Of a stretch of DNA of 64,000 bases, positions 9,381 through 18,175 are shown piece after piece. Made by a program: the position numbers and the translations under genes. How positions within the stretch are numbered: the stretch's first letter is position 1; every line of letters begins with the position of its first letter. Origin of the DNA: JAIYDQ01 sp034408855 (GTDB taxonomy: Bacteria > Planctomycetota > Planctomycetia > Pirellulales > Pirellulaceae). The notes below the pieces were generated by a model that saw nothing but the letters and a program-made list of their open reading frames with translations, was not told the DNA's origin and searched no databases. The stretch is from positions 1 through 64,000 of the forward strand of contig JAWXCK010000005.1 in the NCBI GenBank assembly GCA_034408855.1, written 5' to 3'.

Positions 9381-10556
9381 CTATTGCACGCGCCCAGGTT
9401 GCCCGCCTTCGTTAGCGTAAAATTCCGCCCAAACGGGCAGGTGATCGCTGACTTGATGAGCTTGCTCGATCGAAAGATTGAACTGCCGTAAAAAATCATA
9501 GATACCGGAACGGCCGTTGAATTCATCGGTCGCTTTGGCGGGCATGACGATATTGTCGAGCATGGCGGTTCCGTGCGCGGTCGTCGGAACGCCTTCGAGC
9601 GCAAAGATCATCGAGGCCGAACGGAGGAAATGCAGCCGACGATCCGACGCGCCGAAATCACCGACGAGTATCACATCGTCTTCTTTGCGTCCGTCTCGAT
9701 GAATACTTCTCACGAGTTCCGGCAAAACCTGAATCTCTTGATCGGACAACTCGGAATCTAAATGGACGTTCACGAGAGTAAAGGTGAACGCTAATTCGGG
9801 TTGAATCGCTTTGCAACGAAACCATCCGACTAGCGGCTCGCGATTCAAGAGATCTTCCGGATCGTCGACGGAATAGAGCTGTTGTCGATCCGTCTCAAGA
9901 CGTGTTGTGTCAAAGATAAAGGCAAACTGTTCTTTGTTGTCGGTTCGTCCGACTCGCGGGCCGATCATGTAGTCGAAACGACGATCGCTCTGGTTGACCC
10001 GATCGACGAGAATCGGTAATAGGTCTCGTTGCTTGGTACAAATTTCTTGTATCGCGATGACGTCAAACTGGCGTAGAATCTTGGCGATCGTCTCGACGAC
10101 GAATGGATTGTCGACTTTGTGCCTTCCAAAGAGGTGTAAATTAAAAGTCGCGATGCGTATGGTCGCCGATGCAGGCGATTGGGCGAGTGTGCTATTGGCG
10201 CTGATTGGCAACGCGCCGGACGGGAGGATCGTAGGTGGCGCGGAAGCCGTAGTATTCGGCGGCGCAAACATCGGATTGGCAAGCGAAGGTGCGAGTCCTC
10301 TATTATAACCTTGAAGGGCATGGCTGGTAGACGGGAACCCCGGCAACGCAGTTTGTCCCGAATCCTGGACGCTAGGTCGCAAAAGGCTCGCGCGATCCGC
10401 TTCCGTCCAGCCACCCGGCGCAGAGGTTGATGTTTGAGCTGCTAGCGGTTCGACTTTTAGCTGGTGAAGTCCGCTAACGGTGTAGTTTTGGGCGAGGTAG
10501 AGGCCCCCTCCGACAATACTTGCCAGAGTGGCCATTTTCTTTGAAAACAATGGCAT
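9381..10556 (-). CDS. Endonuclease/exonuclease/phosphatase-fold protein, membrane-anchored or secreted
   Basis: A 391-residue protein with an N-terminal hydrophobic segment (about residues 9-26, MATLASIVGGGLYLAQNY), a Pro/Ser/Ala-rich linker to about 130, and an EEP (DNase I-like) metallohydrolase domain. Catalytic-type motifs are IRIATFNLHLFG, FDVIAIQEIC (metal-binding Glu), VNVHLDSE, VGDFGASDRR and VSDHLPVWAEF (C-terminal Asp-His). The usual GDFNA is GDFGA here, so the Asn is replaced by Gly. This Asn normally contacts the phosphate, so activity may be altered. The N-terminal segment suggests an extracytoplasmic nuclease or phosphodiesterase. Nuclease versus phospho-ester substrate cannot be decided. 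It is divergent from the DnaA-like gene. Confidence 0.85.
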   Translation of the reverse strand: MPLFSKKMATLASIVGGGLYLAQNYTVSGLHQLKVEPLAAQTSTSAPGGWTEADRASLLRPSVQDSGQTALPGFPSTSHALQGYNRGLAPSLANPMFAPPNTTASAPPTILPSGALPISANSTLAQSPASATIRIATFNLHLFGRHKVDNPFVVETIAKILRQFDVIAIQEICTKQRDLLPILVDRVNQSDRRFDYMIGPRVGRTDNKEQFAFIFDTTRLETDRQQLYSVDDPEDLLNREPLVGWFRCKAIQPELAFTFTLVNVHLDSELSDQEIQVLPELVRSIHRDGRKEDDVILVGDFGASDRRLHFLRSASMIFALEGVPTTAHGTAMLDNIVMPAKATDEFNGRSGIYDFLRQFNLSIEQAHQVSDHLPVWAEFYANEGGQPGRVQ

Positions 10557-10919
10557 ATCGTCTTAGGTCAAGGAACGACCGCTGATAACAACTACAAAAA
10601 GACCATCCATGCCAAAAAAGCCGGGCTGACGTCGAAACTCCATTCCAACGTCGGTGAGCTCTGAAAAATGGGGGACATTGTCCTGCTCGGCTACATCCAA
10701 TTGTGGAAGTTCGACCGCGCTACAGGCTTTTCATGAGTTGAAAATGGTTGTCGTCGCGCCTTCAACGAGATTGGGGTTTGGATTACAACAGTTGAATCGA
10801 TTACGTTGTATTTGTTGCTTTGCCCTTCGAAGGCCCGTGCGTTGGTATCTCCTAAAACTCTATCGCTCGATCGTCCAACCCCGCGTCGTACCGGAACATC
10901 GACAGTCCCATCGAGCGAG
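10557..10919. other. Divergent intergenic region before the DnaA-like gene
   Basis: About 360 bases between two divergent genes, or about 250 if the TTG at 10806 starts the DnaA-like gene. I looked for DnaA boxes (TTATCCACA-type) and AT-rich 13-mers as evidence of a replication origin and found none that I would defend. No repeat or hairpin stands out. Confidence 0.4.
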
Positions 10920-11939
10920 ATGCCTGGAGCCATCTTAGACGTCTTCGTTTACGGGTCGGAAAATGAATCGCTGTGCGATCTTTTTACGACAGACCGGATC
11001 CGTGACTTAGGGTCGCTCGCCCCGATCTATCTTTATGGTCCAAATTCAGTAGGCAAGTCGGTAATTGCGTCATCGCTGGCTGCTCGTTATGGTCGATTGC
11101 ATCAAGCGACGAACATTGTGATTTCCAACGGAGTCGACTTTGCTCGAGCGTTATCAACGTCGATCGACGCAGACGATATGGACCGATTCCGTACTCGATT
11201 TCGAGAATGTCCTCTTTTGCTCATCGACGGACTTCATGAATTAGTCACTAAGCCTGCCGTACAAGATGAATTAATTCAAACGCTTGATCGGCGTGAATCG
11301 CAATGCAGGCCGACCATCCTGACTGGTTTGGTACTACCAACCACGATGCGTGGCTTAAAACCAGCCTTGGCATCGCGTTGTGTCGGCGGTTTGTCACTAT
11401 CCCTCTCCTATCCTGGCCCCGAGGCTCGTAAACGCATTTTAACGCTGCTAGCAAAGTCACTCGATATTCGAATCGGTACCGACGAGCTCAACCATCTAGC
11501 CAACCGGCTAGCCGATCCTTTCTCTGTCCCCGAACTTCAAGGGCTGTTGCTCAAATGGCTTCATCAGGAGCGAGTTGCACGCACCTTAGCGACGTCGGCT
11601 AGCTCCTCAACGCTCGATCATCTTCTCGATGCACGACGGCTTTCTCGAATCCCTGAAATCGCAGAAATCGCCAAGCGTGTCGCCAAGGAAACCGATCTTA
11701 AGTTAAGTGACTTGCGAGGGACAACTCGCAAAAGTCACATCGTGCGAGCCCGGTCACTGGCCATGTTTCTCGCGCGTCAATTGACATCGCTATCGTATCA
11801 GCAGATCGGTGAGTACTTTGGTCGTCGCGATCACTCGACCGTTCTCTATTCGTGCCGCAAAACGGAAACCGACATGACTAACGATCTCGATTTGTCGCGA
11901 ACCGCTGAGGAAATCAAGCGACAGCTTCAACAGATTTGA
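10920..11939 (+). CDS. dnaA: DnaA-like replication initiator, divergent
   Basis: AAA+ ATPase with a C-terminal DnaA box-binding domain, expected to open the replication origin. The P-loop is YGPNSVGKS instead of the usual GGxGxGKT, and Walker B is LLLIDGLHEL (usually IDDIQF). A sensor/Arg region reads LASRCVGGL. The DNA-binding domain IV is well preserved: RARSLAMFLARQLTSLSYQ, IGEYFGRRDHSTVLYSCRK. The protein has 339 residues from the ATG at 10920; a TTG at 10806 would add 38. It lacks domain I, the DnaB/helper-binding part of canonical DnaA. The sensor-II VRELEG segment is VPELQG, so the Arg is lost. No dnaN or gyrB lies nearby. It could be the true initiator of this lineage or a paralogue. 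Confidence 0.75.
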   Translation: MPGAILDVFVYGSENESLCDLFTTDRIRDLGSLAPIYLYGPNSVGKSVIASSLAARYGRLHQATNIVISNGVDFARALSTSIDADDMDRFRTRFRECPLLLIDGLHELVTKPAVQDELIQTLDRRESQCRPTILTGLVLPTTMRGLKPALASRCVGGLSLSLSYPGPEARKRILTLLAKSLDIRIGTDELNHLANRLADPFSVPELQGLLLKWLHQERVARTLATSASSSTLDHLLDARRLSRIPEIAEIAKRVAKETDLKLSDLRGTTRKSHIVRARSLAMFLARQLTSLSYQQIGEYFGRRDHSTVLYSCRKTETDMTNDLDLSRTAEEIKRQLQQI

Positions 11940-12018
11940 ATCGGGGAATCGTTTCTAACGCGAGGTCCCGCAATGCTACCATCTGGTTCCGAGGCTCTGC
12001 CACGGTGTGTATAACGAA

Positions 12019-15009
12019 TTAAAAATCGCGGCGCTCTTTCGATTTTTCCGCCGGTGGCTCTTCGCTGCTCCCAAAATATTTAAAGGGAGCCGTGAACAAA
12101 TCGAAGTTCATCGACGGCAGGGCAGTTGGTAACTCGTTATCTACCTTGGGAACCGTCAACTTTTGCAATCGAATATCGCCGAGCAAAATAAGCTGTTGCG
12201 GTAGCTGTGTCAGATGGACTCTCGCACCACGAAACCAACCAAGCCATGGCGCTCGATAGTCCGCAGGCGGGAAGGCTTGCGATGGATTCATCGCCAGCCC
12301 CATCTCCGGAGCGTTCGATCCGACTTGCGGTTGACGGCGATTTGCATTCGGCCATGCCGAGCTATACCAAATTTGTTCAGAACTGCTTGCACTCGCATCG
12401 TTTGGACGACCGCTGCCAGTGCGCTGATATTCACCGCCGAGTGGACACGCCAACTTTCCATCAAGAAAACGTTCCGCAACAACTTTGGCTTGATCGGCTG
12501 GAACTTTGAATTGCGATTGGATCGTGTCCATTAGCAGAGCATTCCCACGCGAGGCTTCGAGAGCTCGACGATACCAGTACGTATTTACCCACGACGAGAC
12601 TTTGCTGTTTTCGAGATCGCTTATTCTCATGCGGACTTGGGAAGGATCATCGGCTGGAATAGCGCGGAGATGTAGCATGCAGTTTTCGAGAATCGATCGA
12701 TCGAATGAAAGGACGCTAAAGCCTCCAGCGGTCCATCGCCAGGCACCGATCAAGAGTCTTGAAAAACCGAACGCATCGGGTGGTCCACCGCCAAGTCCAA
12801 AGGGGAGGCGATCTAAGTAGCCGGGTAATGGCCAAGCACCGATATAGGCTGGCGTTTCCTGGAGAGTTCGAAGCGTATCGAGCAGTCGACTGCTATCGTC
12901 GGGCGGTGGCGGTGTCATATCCTTAACGCCCATGAACATGAAGTGATCAGGCATCGGGACTCGACTGAGCAAACTCTGACCGGAAAGGTGGGCCTGGATA
13001 CTGAAAATGTCGTCGGGCGGCAATTGAATTTGCGAATGAACCGGTGGAGCTAGGAACAATGACAGCCACCCATATTTCTCTTTCCTAAACGGAGCAACGT
13101 ACGCTTCCAGCGTTATCCGTTCGACGTCCTTTCGCTCTTGATCTTCAAAGCGACGCACGCCGATTACCAACGGATCAGTCTGCGGCCAAGATTTCGCATA
13201 AAAATCAGCCTGGGCTGCGTAACGCTTAGCCTCTTCCGGCGAGCAGTCATTGAGTTCGATATCCGGTATCGGAATAAAGCTACCTCGACCTCCGCGCAGC
13301 GAATCCATCCATCCGTTTGAACTCCGCAATGGTTGGCTGTTATCGCCATTCTCTAAGAACCACGGTGGCAACATTCGCGCCTTCATCAAATCTTCAAGTG
13401 AATCGGACCGAACGCCTTCGCTCTTGGCAGCCAAGGTGGCCATGTCCGCCAATTGCAAATTCGCGATCGCGTGAAGGCGTCGGCGGAGTTCGATTTGGTA
13501 CTGAGGCGAAACCAAATTCCGAAAAAACTCGGGTGAAAAAAAAGCGAACACGTCGTAGTTATTACGAATCGGCATCACCGATCGCATAAAGCGAAAAACT
13601 GGTTGGGCCGACAGAGCGTTCTGATCGTGACCGACGGCTAGAAACCTACGCACCAGATATCGGCTCGTCGTTATCAAGATGTACTTGTCGTGTACGACCA
13701 TAAACGATCGAATACGTTGATCGTTTGATGCGAGCAGAGTGACTTCGTGATTGTCGATCGTTAACGCTTCGATTCGAACCCCTTCGGACGCAAGTCGGTT
13801 GGCCGTAGCCTCGCGTTCGGAAACGAGGTTTGATCGAAGCAGTTCTAAATTACTGGCTTCGAAGAGCATACCGATTGCCGGGCCTTCTTGAACAAATAGA
13901 TCCGTTCCAATAATCGCCATGTCGCTGATCAGATGATCGCCAAACAGCTTCGCTAGCACCGTCGACTTTGTATTGAGCATTCGTTCCAGTCGTTGGTTGG
14001 CTTGATAATCCAGACCTCGTTTCATCACCATCTGAGCCAAGCCGTCACCTTGGCCTTTGGTGAGCTCTTGGAACCAAAGCGAGTTCGAGAATTTTCCGAA
14101 TCGAAGGTAGAAACATTCCGGCGGTACGCGCGTCGCAATCGACTCGATCTCTAAATCCAAAGCAGAGGGCGGCACAGACTGTTCAATCCAAGTTGGCGGA
14201 CTGGGGATCGCAACCCTGGCCTGTTGCTTGTCGCGATCGGGATGCTGCATGGTTTCACGCATGATCGTTTCGCGCATCGCATCGGTACCGGCCAAAAGCG
14301 CGATCGTCGACTGAGGTCCTTCCTTCTCCGATTTTTGAATTTCCTTCTTCGTTCGCAGATCGATTTCTGGAAGTTCAAGTCGCGACGCAAGCATCGTCGT
14401 CAAGTAGGTCTCGATGCCCGGTTGGTAATCGCCTGACGCTAACTGCAGTCGAGCTTGCTCGGTGTAGCCTTTCCACCATGACTCGATCAACCCACGATGC
14501 ACGATCGCTTCGAAGGGGCGAGGAGTAACGCTGATCGTTTTTTGCAGATCACCTGAGAGCTGCACCGTCAGGGGAGCTGTCCCGCGAAAAAGGAATTGGA
14601 CTCGCAATAGGCTCGGCGGATGGATCTGCTGGCTAGCATTGTCGATCGCGTTTTTCAGTCGATCGACAAGGCCGCCTTTGCCGAATCGACGAGGCGGCGG
14701 TCCGGTTGTCGCTGCCGTTGCCAAAGGTGGCGGCATCTCTTCAAGATTAAACTCTGGATAGAAAATTCGACCGTCGTTATCCGATACCAGAACGCGTGGC
14801 AAGCGTCCTTCTTCGACGACACCGACAGGAATAGCCATCGAAGCGACGCCAAAGGGTTCGCCAGCCACCGCGAAAAAGAGCTCCTGTCCCGGATGGTTGT
14901 TGATCGCGGGAGTCGGCAGCGTTTGAGCCGATACGCTGCGAAGCGCTACGGCAAACCAACCAATAATGGCTAACAGAGATAGTAATAGTGGAGTTGCCGA
15001 ACGTTTCAT
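12019..15009 (-). CDS. Large secreted protein of unknown function
   Basis: I do not recognise this 996-residue protein. It starts with a clear signal peptide (MKRSATPLLLSLLAIIGWF to SVSAQ, about 29 residues) and has no later membrane helix, so it should be periplasmic or exported. The start at 15009 is preferred because AAGGG lies 8 bases upstream; an ATG at 15024 and a TTG at 15030 are alternatives. A Pro-rich stretch (about 75-100) is followed by alternating hydrophobic/polar sequence typical of beta-rich folds. There are no Cys pairs, repeats or catalytic signatures that I can name. It reads in the same direction as the small exported protein just upstream, 60 bases away, and may be co-transcribed. 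It looks like a planctomycete-restricted family. Confidence 0.75.
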   Translation of the reverse strand: MKRSATPLLLSLLAIIGWFAVALRSVSAQTLPTPAINNHPGQELFFAVAGEPFGVASMAIPVGVVEEGRLPRVLVSDNDGRIFYPEFNLEEMPPPLATAATTGPPPRRFGKGGLVDRLKNAIDNASQQIHPPSLLRVQFLFRGTAPLTVQLSGDLQKTISVTPRPFEAIVHRGLIESWWKGYTEQARLQLASGDYQPGIETYLTTMLASRLELPEIDLRTKKEIQKSEKEGPQSTIALLAGTDAMRETIMRETMQHPDRDKQQARVAIPSPPTWIEQSVPPSALDLEIESIATRVPPECFYLRFGKFSNSLWFQELTKGQGDGLAQMVMKRGLDYQANQRLERMLNTKSTVLAKLFGDHLISDMAIIGTDLFVQEGPAIGMLFEASNLELLRSNLVSEREATANRLASEGVRIEALTIDNHEVTLLASNDQRIRSFMVVHDKYILITTSRYLVRRFLAVGHDQNALSAQPVFRFMRSVMPIRNNYDVFAFFSPEFFRNLVSPQYQIELRRRLHAIANLQLADMATLAAKSEGVRSDSLEDLMKARMLPPWFLENGDNSQPLRSSNGWMDSLRGGRGSFIPIPDIELNDCSPEEAKRYAAQADFYAKSWPQTDPLVIGVRRFEDQERKDVERITLEAYVAPFRKEKYGWLSLFLAPPVHSQIQLPPDDIFSIQAHLSGQSLLSRVPMPDHFMFMGVKDMTPPPPDDSSRLLDTLRTLQETPAYIGAWPLPGYLDRLPFGLGGGPPDAFGFSRLLIGAWRWTAGGFSVLSFDRSILENCMLHLRAIPADDPSQVRMRISDLENSKVSSWVNTYWYRRALEASRGNALLMDTIQSQFKVPADQAKVVAERFLDGKLACPLGGEYQRTGSGRPNDASASSSEQIWYSSAWPNANRRQPQVGSNAPEMGLAMNPSQAFPPADYRAPWLGWFRGARVHLTQLPQQLILLGDIRLQKLTVPKVDNELPTALPSMNFDLFTAPFKYFGSSEEPPAEKSKERRDF

Positions 15010-15069
15010 CAATATACCCTTCATGCTCAATAGCCTAACGCTTTTGAGCCATTTGGGGTACTCGGCAAA

Positions 15070-15405
15070 CTACGATCGATAGCGATTGCGAGCTTGATTG
15101 CGATTCATAAACGCTTTTCGCATATCGGTCCGATCTTGGTGGCTCGGAATAACCGTGTCGCGATAATGATGGCGTCGCTGCATATTTCCGTAGACGTGCA
15201 TCGGTCGATACTCGCGCTCGAGAATCGGCGTCGTATCTTTTATCGCCTTTTCTTCGCCTCGCAAAAACGTTTTCCCGGCCCACTCGGGCTCGCCCGGCAC
15301 TCGCGGCGCATTCAATTTGGCCTTGGCTAACGATAGATTTTGTATCGAGAAAACAGTAACCGATAAAAGGATGGTCGTTACAACGATTTTTTTGATTCTC
15401 ATCAC
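15070..15405 (-). CDS. Small exported protein of unknown function
   Basis: A 111-residue protein with a short basic N-terminus (MMRIKK) and a hydrophobic signal segment (VVTTILLSVTVFSIQNLSLA), so it is probably exported. The mature part is strongly basic and rich in Arg, His, Asn and Gln, especially near the end (GNMQRRHHYRD, NRNQARNRYRS). No domain is recognised. An AGG-containing ribosome-binding site lies about 8 bases upstream of the start pair ATGATG. It precedes the 996-residue secreted protein on the same strand. A periplasmic or nucleic-acid-associated role is possible from the charge alone, but this is speculation. Confidence 0.65.
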   Translation of the reverse strand: MMRIKKIVVTTILLSVTVFSIQNLSLAKAKLNAPRVPGEPEWAGKTFLRGEEKAIKDTTPILEREYRPMHVYGNMQRRHHYRDTVIPSHQDRTDMRKAFMNRNQARNRYRS

Positions 15406-15828
15406 GGACCTTTTCTTCGCGTTTCAGTCGAGAAAGCTGAGCTAAATACGATTCTAGGCGTGTACAAAATGCTTTTTTCGATCCTTTGAAACTAATTGGA
15501 ACCGCCCAACTTTCGAGGCTCATTACCGCGAAATGCTGATAGCCAAATCGATTGCCGTCCGTTTGTACCGGTCGTAGGAAGTTTATAAGGCAGTTTTGCC
15601 TTCATATCTCTGCATTTGTGACCAGGTGTGCGGGCGCCCACGTTCCCGCGCACCGGCAAATCGTTTCCGCCGTTGCTGTCGCAAGTCTCGATGTGGTATA
15701 CCCGACCCAACTATGTGTGGCATCGTCACCGGGTTTTCTGAAGCGGTACGGCTCAAGCCGTCCGGTGAAAGCGACGGGTTCGACATCCACAAATTTTTGC
15801 TAGCGAATTAAATCTGGATAAGCCATCG
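15406..15828. other. Divergent intergenic region with a repeat element
   Basis: About 420 bases between the small exported protein (leftward) and lptB (rightward). It holds one copy of the GCGGTACGG repeat family (about 15743-15767). There is also an imperfect inverted repeat, GTGTGCGGG and CCCGCGCAC, at about 15626-15653, which could form a hairpin. No gene is recognised here; the short open frames have no plausible start or family resemblance. Confidence 0.5.
15743..15785. repeat. Interspersed palindromic repeat, family A, partial copy
   Basis: The segment GCGGTACGGCTCAAGCCGTC with the following CGGTG contains a short palindrome (ACGGCT/AGCCGT). Its core is shared with segments at 25851-25944, 62370-62422 and 47775-47794. 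Only the left half is clear here. It lies in the region upstream of lptB. Confidence 0.65.
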
Positions 15829-16659
15829 ATGAGTCAAGATATTCTCAAAGTCACCGGACTCGAAAAAGCCTACGGGCGACGACGTGTCGTTGGCGGAGTT
15901 AGTTTTCACGTAGGACCGGGAGAAGTAGTCGGGCTACTTGGTCCCAACGGTGCCGGAAAATCGACGAGCTTTCGAATGACTTGCGGGATCGTCCTCCCAG
16001 ATCGAGGTCGAGTCGAGTTGGGTGGAATGGATGTGACCGATTGGCCCATGTTCCGACGTGCTAAGGAAGGGCGTATGGGATACCTGCCTCAAGAATCGAG
16101 CGTCTTTCGCAAACTGACGGTGGAACAAAATATTTCGTGCATGCTCGAACTCTTGGGCGTTGCTCGAAAGCCTCGCAAGGCGCGAACGGAAGAACTCTTG
16201 ACGCAATTTGACATCCAGCACATACGGCGCTCTCTCGCTTCGAAACTCTCCGGTGGCGAGCGCCGTCGGCTCGAGATAGCCCGATGCCTTGTCTCTGATC
16301 CGCAAATCATTATGTTGGACGAACCGTTCGCTGGCATCGACCCAGTAACGGTTCAAAGTATCCAAGAAATCATTCTTCGCTTAGCAAAGTCTGGGATCGC
16401 AATTCTCATTACCGATCACGCCGCTCGAGAAATTCTAGCAGCCGTCAACCGATGTTATGTCATCAGCAAAGGACTCGTTCTTTGCGAAGGTACACCCAAC
16501 GAAGTCAAACAACACCCTGAAGTACGTCGGCAATACTTAGGCAATTTGGATGACGGTTGGTCATCATCAATTCCTGAACCGCATGTGAGCGAATCATCGA
16601 TCAAGGTAAAAATACCTTCTGCTCGCCGAACTTTCTTGCGACGACGTGGCGACGTCTAG
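15829..16659 (+). CDS. lptB: LPS-export ABC transporter ATPase LptB
   Basis: Cytoplasmic ATPase that drives lipopolysaccharide extraction and transport to the outer membrane with LptFG and LptC. Walker A is GPNGAGKST, the signature motif is LSGGERRRLEIAR, Walker B is IIMLDEPFAGIDP and the H-loop is ITDHAAREIL. The Q-loop/coupling region (GYLPQESSVFRKLTVEQNI) is the LptB type, as is the AYGRRRVVGGVSF opening. About 35 residues after the core form a polar, basic extension (276 residues against about 240 in proteobacteria). No lptF, lptG or lptC is adjacent. It stands alone between a divergent and a convergent neighbour. The presence of LptB fits an outer-membrane-bearing planctomycete. Confidence 0.92.
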   Translation: MSQDILKVTGLEKAYGRRRVVGGVSFHVGPGEVVGLLGPNGAGKSTSFRMTCGIVLPDRGRVELGGMDVTDWPMFRRAKEGRMGYLPQESSVFRKLTVEQNISCMLELLGVARKPRKARTEELLTQFDIQHIRRSLASKLSGGERRRLEIARCLVSDPQIIMLDEPFAGIDPVTVQSIQEIILRLAKSGIAILITDHAAREILAAVNRCYVISKGLVLCEGTPNEVKQHPEVRRQYLGNLDDGWSSSIPEPHVSESSIKVKIPSARRTFLRRRGDV

Positions 16660-16726
16660 CATCGGTTCGCAGGCTAGTGACGCCTTCGACGGCACGTTGT
16701 GCTGGCGAAAACATTTGCGAACTTTC

Positions 16727-18175
16727 TTACGCCAGCAAATCGTGAATGACTCGGCCTTGAACATCGGTCAATCGAAAATCGCGACCAGCATAGCGATAAG
16801 TAAGTCGTTTGTGATCAAATCCCATTTGATGCAGGATGGTGGCATGAAAATCGGCCAAGAGCACCGGCTTTTCGGCGACCGTCATCGCTAATTCATCGGT
16901 CGAACCATACGCCATCCCTCCCCGGAATCCGCCGCCCGCTAACCAAACCGTGTATCCATCGATGTGATGATCACGTCCCGCTTTGCTGATGTCTTTCACC
17001 TGCTGAATCGTTGGCGTTCGTCCCATTTCGCCTCCCCAGATCACCAACGTATCATCGAGCATGCCACGTTGCTTCAAGTCAGTGAGCAACGCACCGATCG
17101 GTTGGTCCGAATCTTTGGTTAAGCGTCGAATGTTGCTTACGATCGAACCATGATTGTCCCACGGCTGTCCCGATCCGTGATAACACTGAATGTATCGCAC
17201 GCCGCGTTCGGCCAGTCGCCTTGCGATCAGTAAATTCTTCCCTGGTATCGAATCGCCGTACAGCTCGCGAATCGATGCTGGCTCTTGTGAAAGATCGAAG
17301 GCGTCGGTTCCCGCTCGCTGCATGCGGAACGCCAACTCCATCGAGTGAATTTGACTTTCAAGTCGTTCATCCCCTGATCGAAGTTGGCTATGACGACGAT
17401 TGAGAAACTGTGTCAACGCGACTTGTGCGCGCTGTGTACCGGATCGAATATCATCGCGAGTCAAATTAGCCACAAGCTGTTTACTGCTGGATTCCGAATC
17501 GATATGCGTTCCTTGATAAATGCCCGGCAAAAAATCGCTCGTCCAATTCCGCGACTGAGCCGTTGGCGTCCCGTTCGGACACAAAACAACGAAGCCCGGC
17601 AACTCGTCGCTTTCATTTCCCAGTCCATACAACAGCCACGATCCGAGACTCGGTCGCGCCAGTGTGGAATGTCCGCAGTTGGTAAGCAACAATCCCGGCG
17701 TGTGATTGGCAATTTCGCCTTGCATCGATCGGATCACGCACAAGTCATCGACATGCTTGGCAACATGTGGAAATAGTTCACTCACCGGAAGCCCGCTTTG
17801 GCCATGATTCGAAAACTTGAACGGCGAACCGAAAATATTGCCAGCTCGATTGCGTTGAGTCGGTTGCAACTGTTCCAAGATCGAGTCAGGGAGCGGTTTG
17901 CCATCGAGTTCATTCAGTTTCGGCTTCGGATCAAACGTGTCCATCTGCGACGGACCACCGTTCATAAACAAATGAATAATGCGTTTCGCCTTAGCCTGGA
18001 AATGCGGAGCTTTCTCCGATAAGGGCGATTCTCCAACCCCTTTTTCTTCGCCGAATGCGTTGCGATGCTCGGCGAACATCCCTGCCAAAGCTAACGTGCC
18101 TAGCGTCGTCGATTGCAGCAATGCGCGACGGGAAACAACGGGCGATGATTCTGGATGCTCTTCGTTAATCGACAT
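16727..18175 (-). CDS. DUF1501 family exported protein
   Basis: A 482-residue DUF1501 protein, a family of alkaline-phosphatase/sulfatase-like fold that is very abundant in planctomycetes and of unproven activity. The N-terminus has a Tat-type leader (SRRALLQSTTLGTLALAG), suggesting folded export. Family features are IHLFMNGGPSQMDTFDPKP, TPGLLLTNCGHS, ERGVRYIQCYHG, WDNHGSI, LVIWGGEMGRTP, GRDHHIDGYTVWLAGGGFRGG and ATILHQMG. Its start overlaps the end of the upstream PSD1 gene by 11 bases, so the two are co-transcribed and probably translationally coupled. This is the usual planctomycetal pairing, thought to act together on an extracellular, perhaps polysaccharide, substrate. Confidence 0.92.
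   Translation of the reverse strand: MSINEEHPESSPVVSRRALLQSTTLGTLALAGMFAEHRNAFGEEKGVGESPLSEKAPHFQAKAKRIIHLFMNGGPSQMDTFDPKPKLNELDGKPLPDSILEQLQPTQRNRAGNIFGSPFKFSNHGQSGLPVSELFPHVAKHVDDLCVIRSMQGEIANHTPGLLLTNCGHSTLARPSLGSWLLYGLGNESDELPGFVVLCPNGTPTAQSRNWTSDFLPGIYQGTHIDSESSSKQLVANLTRDDIRSGTQRAQVALTQFLNRRHSQLRSGDERLESQIHSMELAFRMQRAGTDAFDLSQEPASIRELYGDSIPGKNLLIARRLAERGVRYIQCYHGSGQPWDNHGSIVSNIRRLTKDSDQPIGALLTDLKQRGMLDDTLVIWGGEMGRTPTIQQVKDISKAGRDHHIDGYTVWLAGGGFRGGMAYGSTDELAMTVAEKPVLLADFHATILHQMGFDHKRLTYRYAGRDFRLTDVQGRVIHDLLA

Noticed and set aside
10557..10919. Chromosomal replication origin beside the DnaA-like gene
   Set aside because: No cluster of TTATCCACA-type boxes or AT-rich repeats could be found by eye; skew could not be computed.
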